Program-made: the position numbers and the translations under genes
Shown here: positions 1 through 6,455 of the stretch, piece after piece
Layout of the letters: the number at the start of each line of letters is the position of its first letter
Numbering within the stretch: position 1 is the stretch's first letter
NCBI GenBank assembly: GCA_964603025.1
Contig: CAZRTO010000022.1
Span: 1 to 20,253 of the forward strand
Direction of reading: 5' to 3'
Length of the DNA stretch: 20,253 bases
From: CALFCX01 sp964603025
GTDB lineage: Bacteria; Margulisbacteria; WOR-1; JAKLHX01
Notes under the pieces: model-generated
Told to the model about the DNA's origin: nothing
What the model saw: the letters and a program-made list of their open reading frames with translations, nothing else
Database searches by the model: none

Positions 1-741
1 AGCGAGAGCGTTACCATAACAGCGGGCACTACAGCGACAAAAGATTTCAGGCTTGTTGCCGTTTCCGTTTCTGATTTCAGCGATAACTTTGAAACCACAA
101 CAAATCCCTGGTCTGTTATATCAGGCAGCTGGAACAGGGTGTACCGTCCCCAGAATATAGAAAACAAAATAGCCACAGAACTCGGATATGTTGTTTTGCC
201 GCCGGGAGATTCCGGGAATCTACCATTGCCGAACAGCGGCGACTATTGTTATTGGTTTGGGAACTCCGATACGGGAAGCTATATAGGAGTTAGGGATACT
301 GAAACTCCTATACCCGCTGGCGGGGTGTCAATGAACTCCCAGATGGGGACCTTGGAATCCCCTTCAATAAATCTCTCAGGCTATTCTATAGCTACGTTGT
401 CTTTTTGGACTTGGTGGGAGATCGAGTCCAGAACTGCGGATGATTTTGATCAGATGATCGTTATGGTTTCGGATGATGGGGTCAATTGGAATAGCTTGGG
501 ACTGCTCAATCCAACCGGCTTTAAGAGCAATATCTCTGATATAGCATATTCATCCGGCGGATATGATAAATCAGGCATATGGGTAAAAAATCAGTATGAT
601 CTGACCCCGTATGCGGGGAAGGTTGTAAAGATACGTTTCTTCTTCAACAGTGTGGACAGGCTTTCCAACGGGTTCCGCGGGTGGCTTATAGACGACGTTT
701 CCATATCCAAGGACCCGATATCTCCGGCATGGCGGAGATAA
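1..741 (+). CDS. Secreted/surface protein, C-terminal part (MAM/jelly-roll-like domain), 5' partial
   Basis: The reading frame is open from base 1, so this is the last 246 codons of a longer gene; the first possible start inside it (GTG at 139) cuts through the domain and is not the true start. The first residues (SVTITAGTTATKDFRL) look like the end of a carboxypeptidase-regulatory-like or Cna-B type beta-sandwich. The remaining ~215 residues resemble the beta-sandwich domains at the C-terminus of immune-inhibitor-A-type peptidases and MAM-like modules: an aromatic strand (LSFWTWWEIE), a 'VSDDGVNWNSL' strand, 'DLTPYAGKVVKIRFFF' and the closing 'RGWLIDDVSI'. Such modules are extracellular and mediate binding or adhesion. 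No sorting signal or anchor is visible after the domain; the protein ends 10 residues later. The catalytic or repeat part, if any, lies upstream of the window. The domain type is judged by pattern only. Confidence 0.75.
   Translation, partial: SESVTITAGTTATKDFRLVAVSVSDFSDNFETTTNPWSVISGSWNRVYRPQNIENKIATELGYVVLPPGDSGNLPLPNSGDYCYWFGNSDTGSYIGVRDTETPIPAGGVSMNSQMGTLESPSINLSGYSIATLSFWTWWEIESRTADDFDQMIVMVSDDGVNWNSLGLLNPTGFKSNISDIAYSSGGYDKSGIWVKNQYDLTPYAGKVVKIRFFFNSVDRLSNGFRGWLIDDVSISKDPISPAWRR
719..740 (+). terminator. 8-bp stem-loop over the stop codon (possible weak terminator)
   Basis: TATCTCCG (719-726) pairs perfectly with CGGAGATA (733-740) around a 6-base loop, right at the end of the surface-protein gene. 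There is no U-run directly after it (the nearest T-run is at 765-769), so it is not a classical intrinsic terminator. It could slow or end transcription, or protect the 3' end, just before the glyA promoter. Confidence 0.3.
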
Positions 742-756
742 TTGCTAATGCAGGCG

Positions 757-777
757 TGATATAATTTTTCTGGAGGG
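757..777 (+). promoter_or_regulatory. Extended -10 promoter and ribosome binding site of glyA
   Basis: TGATATAAT (757-765) is a perfect extended -10 (TGnTATAAT). No good -35 is seen 16-18 bases upstream, as is common with extended -10 promoters. The predicted start of transcription is near 772, which would place the Shine-Dalgarno GGAGGG (772-777) at the very 5' end of the mRNA, 6 bases before the glyA ATG. Confidence 0.4.
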
Positions 778-783
778 AAAATA

Positions 784-2049
784 ATGCACCCAGGGATAGA
801 TGAAGTAAGGCTCAATGATCCGGAGATAGCCTCTGCCATAGATATGGAACTGGACAGGCAGAGAAAGAAGATAGAACTTATAGCTTCGGAGAACTTCACC
901 AGCAGGGCCGTGATGGAAGCCATGGGCTCCTGTCTCACGAACAAATACGCCGAAGGCTACCCGGGCAAGAGGTATTACGGCGGCTGCGAGTGTGTGGACG
1001 TGGCCGAGAACCTTGCCATTGACCGCGCGAAAAAACTGTTCAATTGTGGGCACGCCAATGTCCAGCCGCATTCCGGGTCCCAGGCCAACATCGCCGCATA
1101 TCTGGCGTTCATCAAGCCCGGTGACACGGTGCTGGGGCTTAATCTGTCCCACGGCGGACATCTGACGCACGGCAGTCCCGTCAACATATCCGGGATGTAC
1201 TTCAATTTTGTGCCGTACGGCGTAAAAAAGGACGATGAGCGCATAGATTACGCCCAGATGGAAGAGCTCTGCAGGGCCCACAAGCCCAAGCTTATCGTAA
1301 CGGGCGCCACGGCATATCCGAGGGAGATCGATTTCAAGAGGATACGCAAGATAGCCGACGAGGCGGGGGCTTTTATGATGGTGGATATCGCTCACATAGC
1401 CGGCCTTGTAGTGGCCGGGATACATCAGTCGTCGATCCCTTACGCCCATGTAACCACGTCCACCACGCATAAAACGCTCCGCGGACCAAGGGGCGGACTG
1501 ATACTTACGAGTGAAGAGTTCGCGAAACAGGTGGACAAGGCGGTATTTCCCGGAACACAGGGTGGACCTCTCATGCATGTGATAGCCGCCAAGGCGGTGG
1601 CTTTTAAGGAGGCGCTCGAGCCTTCGTTCAAAAAATACCAGGAACAGATAGTTAAGAACGCGAAGGCGCTTGCTTCCGCGATGACCAAAAAAGGTTTCAG
1701 GCTCGTGTCCGGCGGCACGGACACCCATTTGATACTTGTGGACCTGTCGCCCAAAGGGCTGACTGGCAAAGCCGCGGAAAAAACACTTGATGAGATAGGC
1801 ATCACCGTCAACAAGAACACCGTGCCCTTCGATACCCAGTCGCCATTTGTGACCAGCGGCATCAGGATAGGTACTCCCGCCGCCACCACAAGGGGCTTTA
1901 GAGAGGCGCAGATGGAAGAGATCGCCGACATCATCTCAAGGGTGCTCTCCGCGCCCGATGACGCCGCGGTCAAAAAAGAATCCGCGGAAAGGGTCCTTAA
2001 GCTGACCGACGGATTCCCGTTGTACGAACAGGGGACCATAGAAGCGTGA
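784..2049 (+). CDS. glyA: Serine hydroxymethyltransferase
   Basis: Makes glycine and 5,10-methylenetetrahydrofolate from serine and tetrahydrofolate, the main one-carbon source of the cell; a cytosolic PLP enzyme. The 421-residue length fits the bacterial family. Visible landmarks are ELIASENFTS (31-40), the 'LTNKYAEGYPGKRYYGG' substrate loop (51-67), 'SGSQANIAAY' (97-106), 'MMVDIAHIAGL' with the PLP-ring Asp201 and His204, and the PLP-binding Lys230 in TTSTTHKTLRGPRGG. All key residues are present. The ATG at 784 follows GGAGGG with 6-base spacing, and an extended -10 lies just upstream. The stop codon overlaps the ftsE start (GTGA, 2046-2049), so glyA probably heads a glyA-ftsE-ftsX operon. 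This coupling of one-carbon metabolism to division genes is probably a matter of transcription rather than function. Confidence 0.98.
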   Translation: MHPGIDEVRLNDPEIASAIDMELDRQRKKIELIASENFTSRAVMEAMGSCLTNKYAEGYPGKRYYGGCECVDVAENLAIDRAKKLFNCGHANVQPHSGSQANIAAYLAFIKPGDTVLGLNLSHGGHLTHGSPVNISGMYFNFVPYGVKKDDERIDYAQMEELCRAHKPKLIVTGATAYPREIDFKRIRKIADEAGAFMMVDIAHIAGLVVAGIHQSSIPYAHVTTSTTHKTLRGPRGGLILTSEEFAKQVDKAVFPGTQGGPLMHVIAAKAVAFKEALEPSFKKYQEQIVKNAKALASAMTKKGFRLVSGGTDTHLILVDLSPKGLTGKAAEKTLDEIGITVNKNTVPFDTQSPFVTSGIRIGTPAATTRGFREAQMEEIADIISRVLSAPDDAAVKKESAERVLKLTDGFPLYEQGTIEA

Positions 2050-2732
2050 TAGTTCTAAGGAATGTTTCCAAGACCTATCCCAAGGGCGTTGAGGCCCTCA
2101 GCAACGTAGACCTTTGCATCGGCAAGGAAGAGTTCGTTTTCATAGTGGGGCCCACCGGCTCGGGCAAGTCCACGCTGCTCAAGCTGCTCTACAGGGAAGA
2201 GACCGCCACGGGCGGACAGGTCATACTGGACAGGGTCAACCTGTCGGACATGCCTTCTTCACAGATACCTTTCCTGCGCAGGAACATAGGGGTTGTATTT
2301 CAGGATTACAAACTGCTCCCGACCAGGACAATATATGAGAACGTGGCTTTCGCTCTACAGGTGATGGGGGCTTCGAGGAGCTTTATTAGGCGCCACGCTG
2401 GACAGGCGTTGGAGCTGGTCGGACTGTTCAAAAAGGCGAACTGTTTCCCCGGAGAGCTTTCCGGAGGCGAACAGCAGCGGGCGTGCATAGCCCGCGCCAT
2501 AGTCAACAATCCCCCTCTGTTGCTCGCGGACGAGCCGACGGGCAATCTGGACCCGTCCACATCGTGGGAGATCATACATCTATTGGACAAGATCAACAAA
2601 CGCAATACCACTGTCATAGTCACCACCCACAACAAGTCCATAGTGGACGGGATGCGCAAGAGGGTGGTGGCGCTTGAGGCAGGCAGGATAATCAGGGACC
2701 AGCAGCTGGGGGTGTACAGCAATGTCCTTTGA
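2046..2732 (+). CDS. ftsE: Cell division ATP-binding protein FtsE
   Basis: ATPase of the FtsEX complex, an ABC-type system of the mechanotransmission (MacB-like) class that activates peptidoglycan hydrolases at the septum rather than moving a solute. The 228-residue protein has all ABC motifs: Walker A GPTGSGKST (35-43), Q-loop Gln86 in VVFQDYKLL, signature LSGGEQQR (138-145), Walker B LLLADEP (158-164), and the H-loop His in VTTHNKS. Start is GTG, sharing GTGA with the glyA stop. The 3' end overlaps ftsX by 11 bases (2722-2732), the usual FtsE/FtsX translational coupling. The overall pattern (short, YPKGVEALSNV near the N-terminus, directly followed by ftsX) makes FtsE much more likely than LolD or MacB. 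Confidence 0.97.
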   Translation: MIVLRNVSKTYPKGVEALSNVDLCIGKEEFVFIVGPTGSGKSTLLKLLYREETATGGQVILDRVNLSDMPSSQIPFLRRNIGVVFQDYKLLPTRTIYENVAFALQVMGASRSFIRRHAGQALELVGLFKKANCFPGELSGGEQQRACIARAIVNNPPLLLADEPTGNLDPSTSWEIIHLLDKINKRNTTVIVTTHNKSIVDGMRKRVVALEAGRIIRDQQLGVYSNVL

Positions 2733-3600
2733 GTTCTTTTTAAGGGAATCCTGGACGGGTTTCCGCCGCAGCGGGATAATGAGCCTGGTATCGCTGGTGA
2801 CAATAACCGTGTCGCTTACGGTGCTGGGAGCTTTCCTTCTGGCGGTGGCCAATATGAGCAATATCGCTTCCGTGATCGGCTCAAAGATGGAAATAGCGGC
2901 TTATGTGGACAAGAACATGGATGATGCCGCCGCGGCCGCCATATCTCTCAGGATATCCGCGGTAGAGGGCGTGGAGAGCGTGAAGTTCGTGTCAAAAGAG
3001 GAGGCCTGGGCCAATTTCAAGACGGATTACGAGGGGCGTCTGGCACTCGGGGAGATAATCTCGGAGAACCCTCTTCCCAACACGTTCGTCATCAAGGTAA
3101 AGAACCCGCAGGCGACCTCTGCGGCCGCCAAAAAGATAGCCAACATGCAGGTAGTGGACGAGGTCCGCTACAGCGGGAATCTGGCCGACAGGTTCCAGGC
3201 CGTACTGGACCTGGTAAGGGCAAGCGGTCTTATACTTGTAGCGCTTCTCATCCTGGCAACACTGCTTATCGTGATCAATACGATCAAATTGACCGTGATA
3301 GCCCGGCAGACCGACATATACATAATGAGGCTGGTCGGCGCCACCAATTCCTTCATAAAATGGCCTTTTATACTGGAGGGCGTTCTGATCGGCGTGATAG
3401 GGTCGTCGCTGTCGTTCATCATCCTGAAATTTTCATATGACCTTGCCATACACGAGATGAAGAATTTTATGCCGTTCCTTCCTCTGATCGCTTCGTGGCA
3501 CAGGCTGATCTGGATCTATGTGTCCGTCGGAGCCATCGGCATAGTGCTCGGCATGCTCGGCGCCTATATTTCGGTGAATTCACTTTTGAAAGGGGAATGA
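2722..3600 (+). CDS. ftsX: Cell division protein FtsX (permease-like)
   Basis: Membrane partner of FtsE; its outer loop regulates murein hydrolases directly or through an activator such as EnvC. The 292-residue protein has the expected layout: a first membrane segment at about 20-43, an extracytoplasmic domain (about 45-165, with the FtsX_ECD start 'KMEIAAYVDKNMDDAA' and 'EGVESVKFVSKEEAW'), then three membrane segments at about 168-190, 213-237 and 262-286. The short cytoplasmic stretch 'RQTDIYIMRLVGATNSFIKWPF' (195-216) is the FtsX core that contacts FtsE. The start ATG lies inside ftsE. No EnvC-like M23 peptidase follows, although FtsX is often succeeded by one; here the next gene is a PpiC foldase. 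Confidence 0.96.
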   Translation: MSFEFFLRESWTGFRRSGIMSLVSLVTITVSLTVLGAFLLAVANMSNIASVIGSKMEIAAYVDKNMDDAAAAAISLRISAVEGVESVKFVSKEEAWANFKTDYEGRLALGEIISENPLPNTFVIKVKNPQATSAAAKKIANMQVVDEVRYSGNLADRFQAVLDLVRASGLILVALLILATLLIVINTIKLTVIARQTDIYIMRLVGATNSFIKWPFILEGVLIGVIGSSLSFIILKFSYDLAIHEMKNFMPFLPLIASWHRLIWIYVSVGAIGIVLGMLGAYISVNSLLKGE

Positions 3601-3604
3601 AGAT

Positions 3605-4960
3605 ATGCTCAGGTTCTTGCGCGGAAGGATGAAGGCGATACTGATAGCGGTCGCGGCGGTGTTCATACTTACCATGTTCTACGGGATAGGACAGATCGGG
3701 CTGCAGGGCGGGTTCTCGGCTCCGTCGAGGAGCGAAGGGCTGGCAAAGGTCAACGGCAAGGACGTGGATGTCTTCAGGTTCAACCAGATAATGGGCCGCC
3801 TGGCGGGCGAACAAAAAGGGCCGCTGGACCCGATGTCCCTGCTTTATCTGCAGAACATGGCGCTTTCCCAGCTTGTGGACTTTACGATAGTGGCTCAGGA
3901 AAGCTCCAAAAAATTCAAGGCCAGCTCACACGAAGTGAACCGCGCGGTGGACGACATAATGAAGGCCAACAATATCCCCGACCGCAGGACCTTTGAACAG
4001 CTGCTCAAGAACCAGGGTTTTTCCATGGACCATCTCAAAAGGATGATACGCGAAGAGATCATCGTGCAAAAAATGACCCAGAATCTTTATGCCGGAGTGG
4101 CTCTGACCCCGGACGACATGAGAGAGGTCCGCGCGCAGCACATACTGGTCAAGACCCAGGAGCAGGCGCAGGAAGTCGCGGAAAAGGCGAAAAAAGGCGG
4201 GGATTTCTCGGCGCTGGCAAGAGAGTATTCTATAGACCCGGTCAGCGCCAAAAAAGGCGGGGACCTGGGCTTTTTTGGAAAAGGCATGATGGTGCCTCAG
4301 TTCGAGGACGCGGCTTTCGCGCTTAAACCCGGCGAGATCTCAGATCCGGTCAAGAGCAATTTCGGATATCACGTGATCAAGATGAACGAATCAAGACTAA
4401 GAGAGGATGCCGACAAGGAAAAACTGCTCGAACAGAAAAAGAACGGCGTATTCGAGCGCTGGTTCGCCGGCGCGAAATCCAAGGCCAGGATAGAGATAAA
4501 GAATCCCATGATAGCTGCTTTTGACCTGATGATCAAGGGCGACGCGGACGGCGCTGCCCGGCAGTACCAGAACGCGATCAAAGCTCAGCCCGACAGCCCG
4601 TACCCTCATTTTTTCTACGGCCAGCTTCTTGCCGCGAAGGGGGACCTTCCGGCGGCGACGCAGGAATATGCCAAAGCTTCAGGGCTGGCTTCGTCAGACC
4701 CTCTGCTCAGGCTTTATATAGGCCAGGCGTATATGAGCGCTTCAGCGGCGGCGTCGGGAGAAGCTTCGGATGTGTACGGCGATTCCGCGATAAAAGAGTT
4801 TGAAAAAGCCTCGGCACTGGCAGGGGATAATATTGAGGCCAGGGAGGGCCTGGCTGAATTCTTCAAGGCAAACAAAATGTCCAGCCTTCTTGCCGACGAG
4901 AACTCAAAGATAAGAGCGCTAAAGCAGAGGCAAAAGCTGGAAGAAGAACTGAAGCGGTAG
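3605..4960 (+). CDS. Membrane-anchored PpiC/SurA-type peptidyl-prolyl isomerase with C-terminal TPR repeats
   Basis: Probable periplasmic foldase anchored to the inner membrane. One N-terminal hydrophobic segment (about 9-30, no obvious cleavage or lipobox) is followed by a SurA_N/PpiD-like chaperone part (about 45-170), a parvulin PPIase domain (about 175-262: 'RAQHILVKT', 'YSIDP', 'GGDLGFFGKGMMVPQFEDAAFAL', 'SNFGYHVIKM'), and a C-terminal tail (about 303-425) with TPR-like helices ('GDADGAARQYQNAIKAQPDSPYPHFFYGQLLAAKGD', 'AIKEFEKASALAGDN'). It ends in a charged helix. PrsA, SurA and PpiD do not normally carry a TPR tail, so the exact name is left open. AGGGG lies about 10 bases before the ATG and only 4 bases separate it from ftsX, so it is probably in the same operon. 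It may fold envelope or division proteins; that role is inference from context. Confidence 0.88.
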   Translation: MLRFLRGRMKAILIAVAAVFILTMFYGIGQIGLQGGFSAPSRSEGLAKVNGKDVDVFRFNQIMGRLAGEQKGPLDPMSLLYLQNMALSQLVDFTIVAQESSKKFKASSHEVNRAVDDIMKANNIPDRRTFEQLLKNQGFSMDHLKRMIREEIIVQKMTQNLYAGVALTPDDMREVRAQHILVKTQEQAQEVAEKAKKGGDFSALAREYSIDPVSAKKGGDLGFFGKGMMVPQFEDAAFALKPGEISDPVKSNFGYHVIKMNESRLREDADKEKLLEQKKNGVFERWFAGAKSKARIEIKNPMIAAFDLMIKGDADGAARQYQNAIKAQPDSPYPHFFYGQLLAAKGDLPAATQEYAKASGLASSDPLLRLYIGQAYMSASAAASGEASDVYGDSAIKEFEKASALAGDNIEAREGLAEFFKANKMSSLLADENSKIRALKQRQKLEEELKR

Positions 4961-4965
4961 AAGTG

Positions 4966-5074
4966 GTCATTGCGAACCCCGCTTCAGGCGGGGTGAAGCA
5001 ATCCCATGGTTGTAAGGGATACAAGAAATAATGGGATTGCTTCGGCCTTCGGCAGGCTCAGGCCTCGCAATGAC
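4966..5074. repeat. Nested palindromic element (REP/MITE-like, 'GTCATTGCGA' type)
   Basis: A 109-bp structured element fills the space between convergent genes. The ends are perfect 10-bp inverted repeats, GTCATTGCGA (4966-4975) and TCGCAATGAC (5065-5074). Inside is a perfect 13-bp pair, GAAGCAATCCCAT (4995-5007) and ATGGGATTGCTTC (5031-5043), around a 23-base loop. Between the outer and inner arms on each side sits a further hairpin: ACCCCGC/GCGGGGT (4976-4982/4988-4994) and GGCCT/AGGCC (5044-5048/5060-5064). The folded form is a cross or cloverleaf. Similar 'cattgcgag...gaagcaatc' palindromes occur scattered in many bacterial genomes. It has no coding capacity and could serve as a terminator for both flanking genes. 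Confidence 0.85.
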
Positions 5075-5080
5075 TCTCCA

Positions 5081-6454
5081 TTAGCCATTTATCCAGGTTT
5101 TCCCTTCGGTCAGTAGCGAGGCTACTTTTTCCTGGGAGAAGGATTCGCAGTAGATGCGAAGCAGCGGTTCCGTGCCGGACAGCCTGAACAGTATCCAGCT
5201 GCCGTCCTCAAGCATGAATTTATACCCGTCCAGGGCTTTGACCTCTTTTACGCGGAGCCCTGAAATGCCGGATGGCTGTTCCTGTGCAAGGCGTTTTTTC
5301 ATCCGGTCTTTGTCCATATAATCCACCTTGAGGTCGATGCGGTCGTAATAGAACCTGGCGAATTCTCTGGAAATATCGTCCAAAACTTTTTCCGCAGGTT
5401 TTCCCTCGGTTGCCACAAGTTCTATGAGCAGCATTCCCGCCAAAAGACTGTCGCGCTCGGGTATGTGGTTCTTTATGCCCATCCCGCCGCTTTCCTCTCC
5501 GCCCATCAGGATATCTTTTTCGCGCATCAGGTCGCAGATATATTTGAACCCTATGGGCGTCTCAAAAAGCCGTATCCCGTACTTTTCGGTCATCATGTCT
5601 ATCAGGCGGCTCATGTTAAAGGTCTTGACCACCGAGCCGGTCCATTTTCTGTTCCTGACCAGATGGTGCAGAAGCAGCGCGAATATCTGGTGGGTGTTGA
5701 TATAGGTCCCGTCGGAAGCGACCGCTCCGATCCTGTCAGCGTCACCGTCAAGCACTATCCCGAAAGCTTTTTCTTTTGAGCAGAGGGCCATGAACTCTTT
5801 GAGGTTTGCCGGGATGGGCTCAGGGTTGACTCCGCCGAAATACGGATCGCGCACGGCATTGACCTCTTTGACCTTTAGTATCCCGTCCAGGGCCCTGGTG
5901 AAATATCCCGAGCCGCTGCCGAACATGGGATTTATCAGTATTTTTTCTTTCGTTGAGGCCAGAACGCCGGTATCCGTCAGCGCCATGACCGACGATATAT
6001 AAGCTTCGGAAGGATCGAACATGTTTATCTTGCCCGAGGGGGCGGATTCTTTGACCGCGTTCTTTCCGATGAGCTTTTCGATGGACCTTGTGATCCCCTC
6101 GTCGGCAGATCCGCCGTAAGGGCCTTTTACCTTAAAGCCGTTCCATACCGGAGGGTTGTGGCTGGCCGTGATCATTATGCCGGCGCAGGCTTTTTTCCCC
6201 TTGACATGGAACGATACCGCAGGAGAGGGGCAGGATGTCCTGGAAAGATAAACGGTGAAACCGTTGGCCGCTACTACGTCCGCCGAAACAAGGGCGAAGT
6301 CCTCCGAACGGAACCTGTTGTCATAGCCGATCACCACCGGGCCTTCCGCTCCGGAGAAGTGGTCGGAAAAAGCCTGGGCCGCTTTTTTGACGTTCTCAAA
6401 AGTGAACTCGCCCGCTATCTCCGCTCTCCAGCCGTCAGTGCCGAACTTTATCAT
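5081..6454 (-). CDS. Phosphoglucomutase/phosphomannomutase family protein
   Basis: Alpha-D-phosphohexomutase, moving phosphate between C6 and C1 of a hexose (glucose, mannose or possibly glucosamine) to feed nucleotide-sugar synthesis; cytosolic. The 457-residue protein has all four domain signatures: phosphoserine loop TASHNPP (97-102, catalytic Ser98), Mg loop DGDADR (236-241), sugar-binding GGEESGG (318-324) and phosphate-binding RLSGTEP (424-430). The start was set at the ATG read from 6454 because 'MIKFGTDGWR' is the canonical N-terminus and GAGGTG stands 7 bases before it; the frame stays open further upstream (to 6532) but that part overlaps pbp1A and adds no conserved sequence. Only one base separates it from the pbp1A stop, so the two are co-transcribed. 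Substrate cannot be settled by eye; GlmM is less likely because the catalytic loop and sugar loop look PGM/PMM-like. Confidence 0.93.
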   Translation of the reverse strand: MIKFGTDGWRAEIAGEFTFENVKKAAQAFSDHFSGAEGPVVIGYDNRFRSEDFALVSADVVAANGFTVYLSRTSCPSPAVSFHVKGKKACAGIMITASHNPPVWNGFKVKGPYGGSADEGITRSIEKLIGKNAVKESAPSGKINMFDPSEAYISSVMALTDTGVLASTKEKILINPMFGSGSGYFTRALDGILKVKEVNAVRDPYFGGVNPEPIPANLKEFMALCSKEKAFGIVLDGDADRIGAVASDGTYINTHQIFALLLHHLVRNRKWTGSVVKTFNMSRLIDMMTEKYGIRLFETPIGFKYICDLMREKDILMGGEESGGMGIKNHIPERDSLLAGMLLIELVATEGKPAEKVLDDISREFARFYYDRIDLKVDYMDKDRMKKRLAQEQPSGISGLRVKEVKALDGYKFMLEDGSWILFRLSGTEPLLRIYCESFSQEKVASLLTEGKTWING

Positions 6455-6455
6455 T

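Noticed and set aside
745..1728. Long open frame on the minus strand (about 327 codons) opposite glyA
   Set aside because: It lies entirely antisense to an intact glyA, and its sequence is rich in Arg, His, Gly and Leu without any family motif. It is a shadow produced by the codon bias of glyA.
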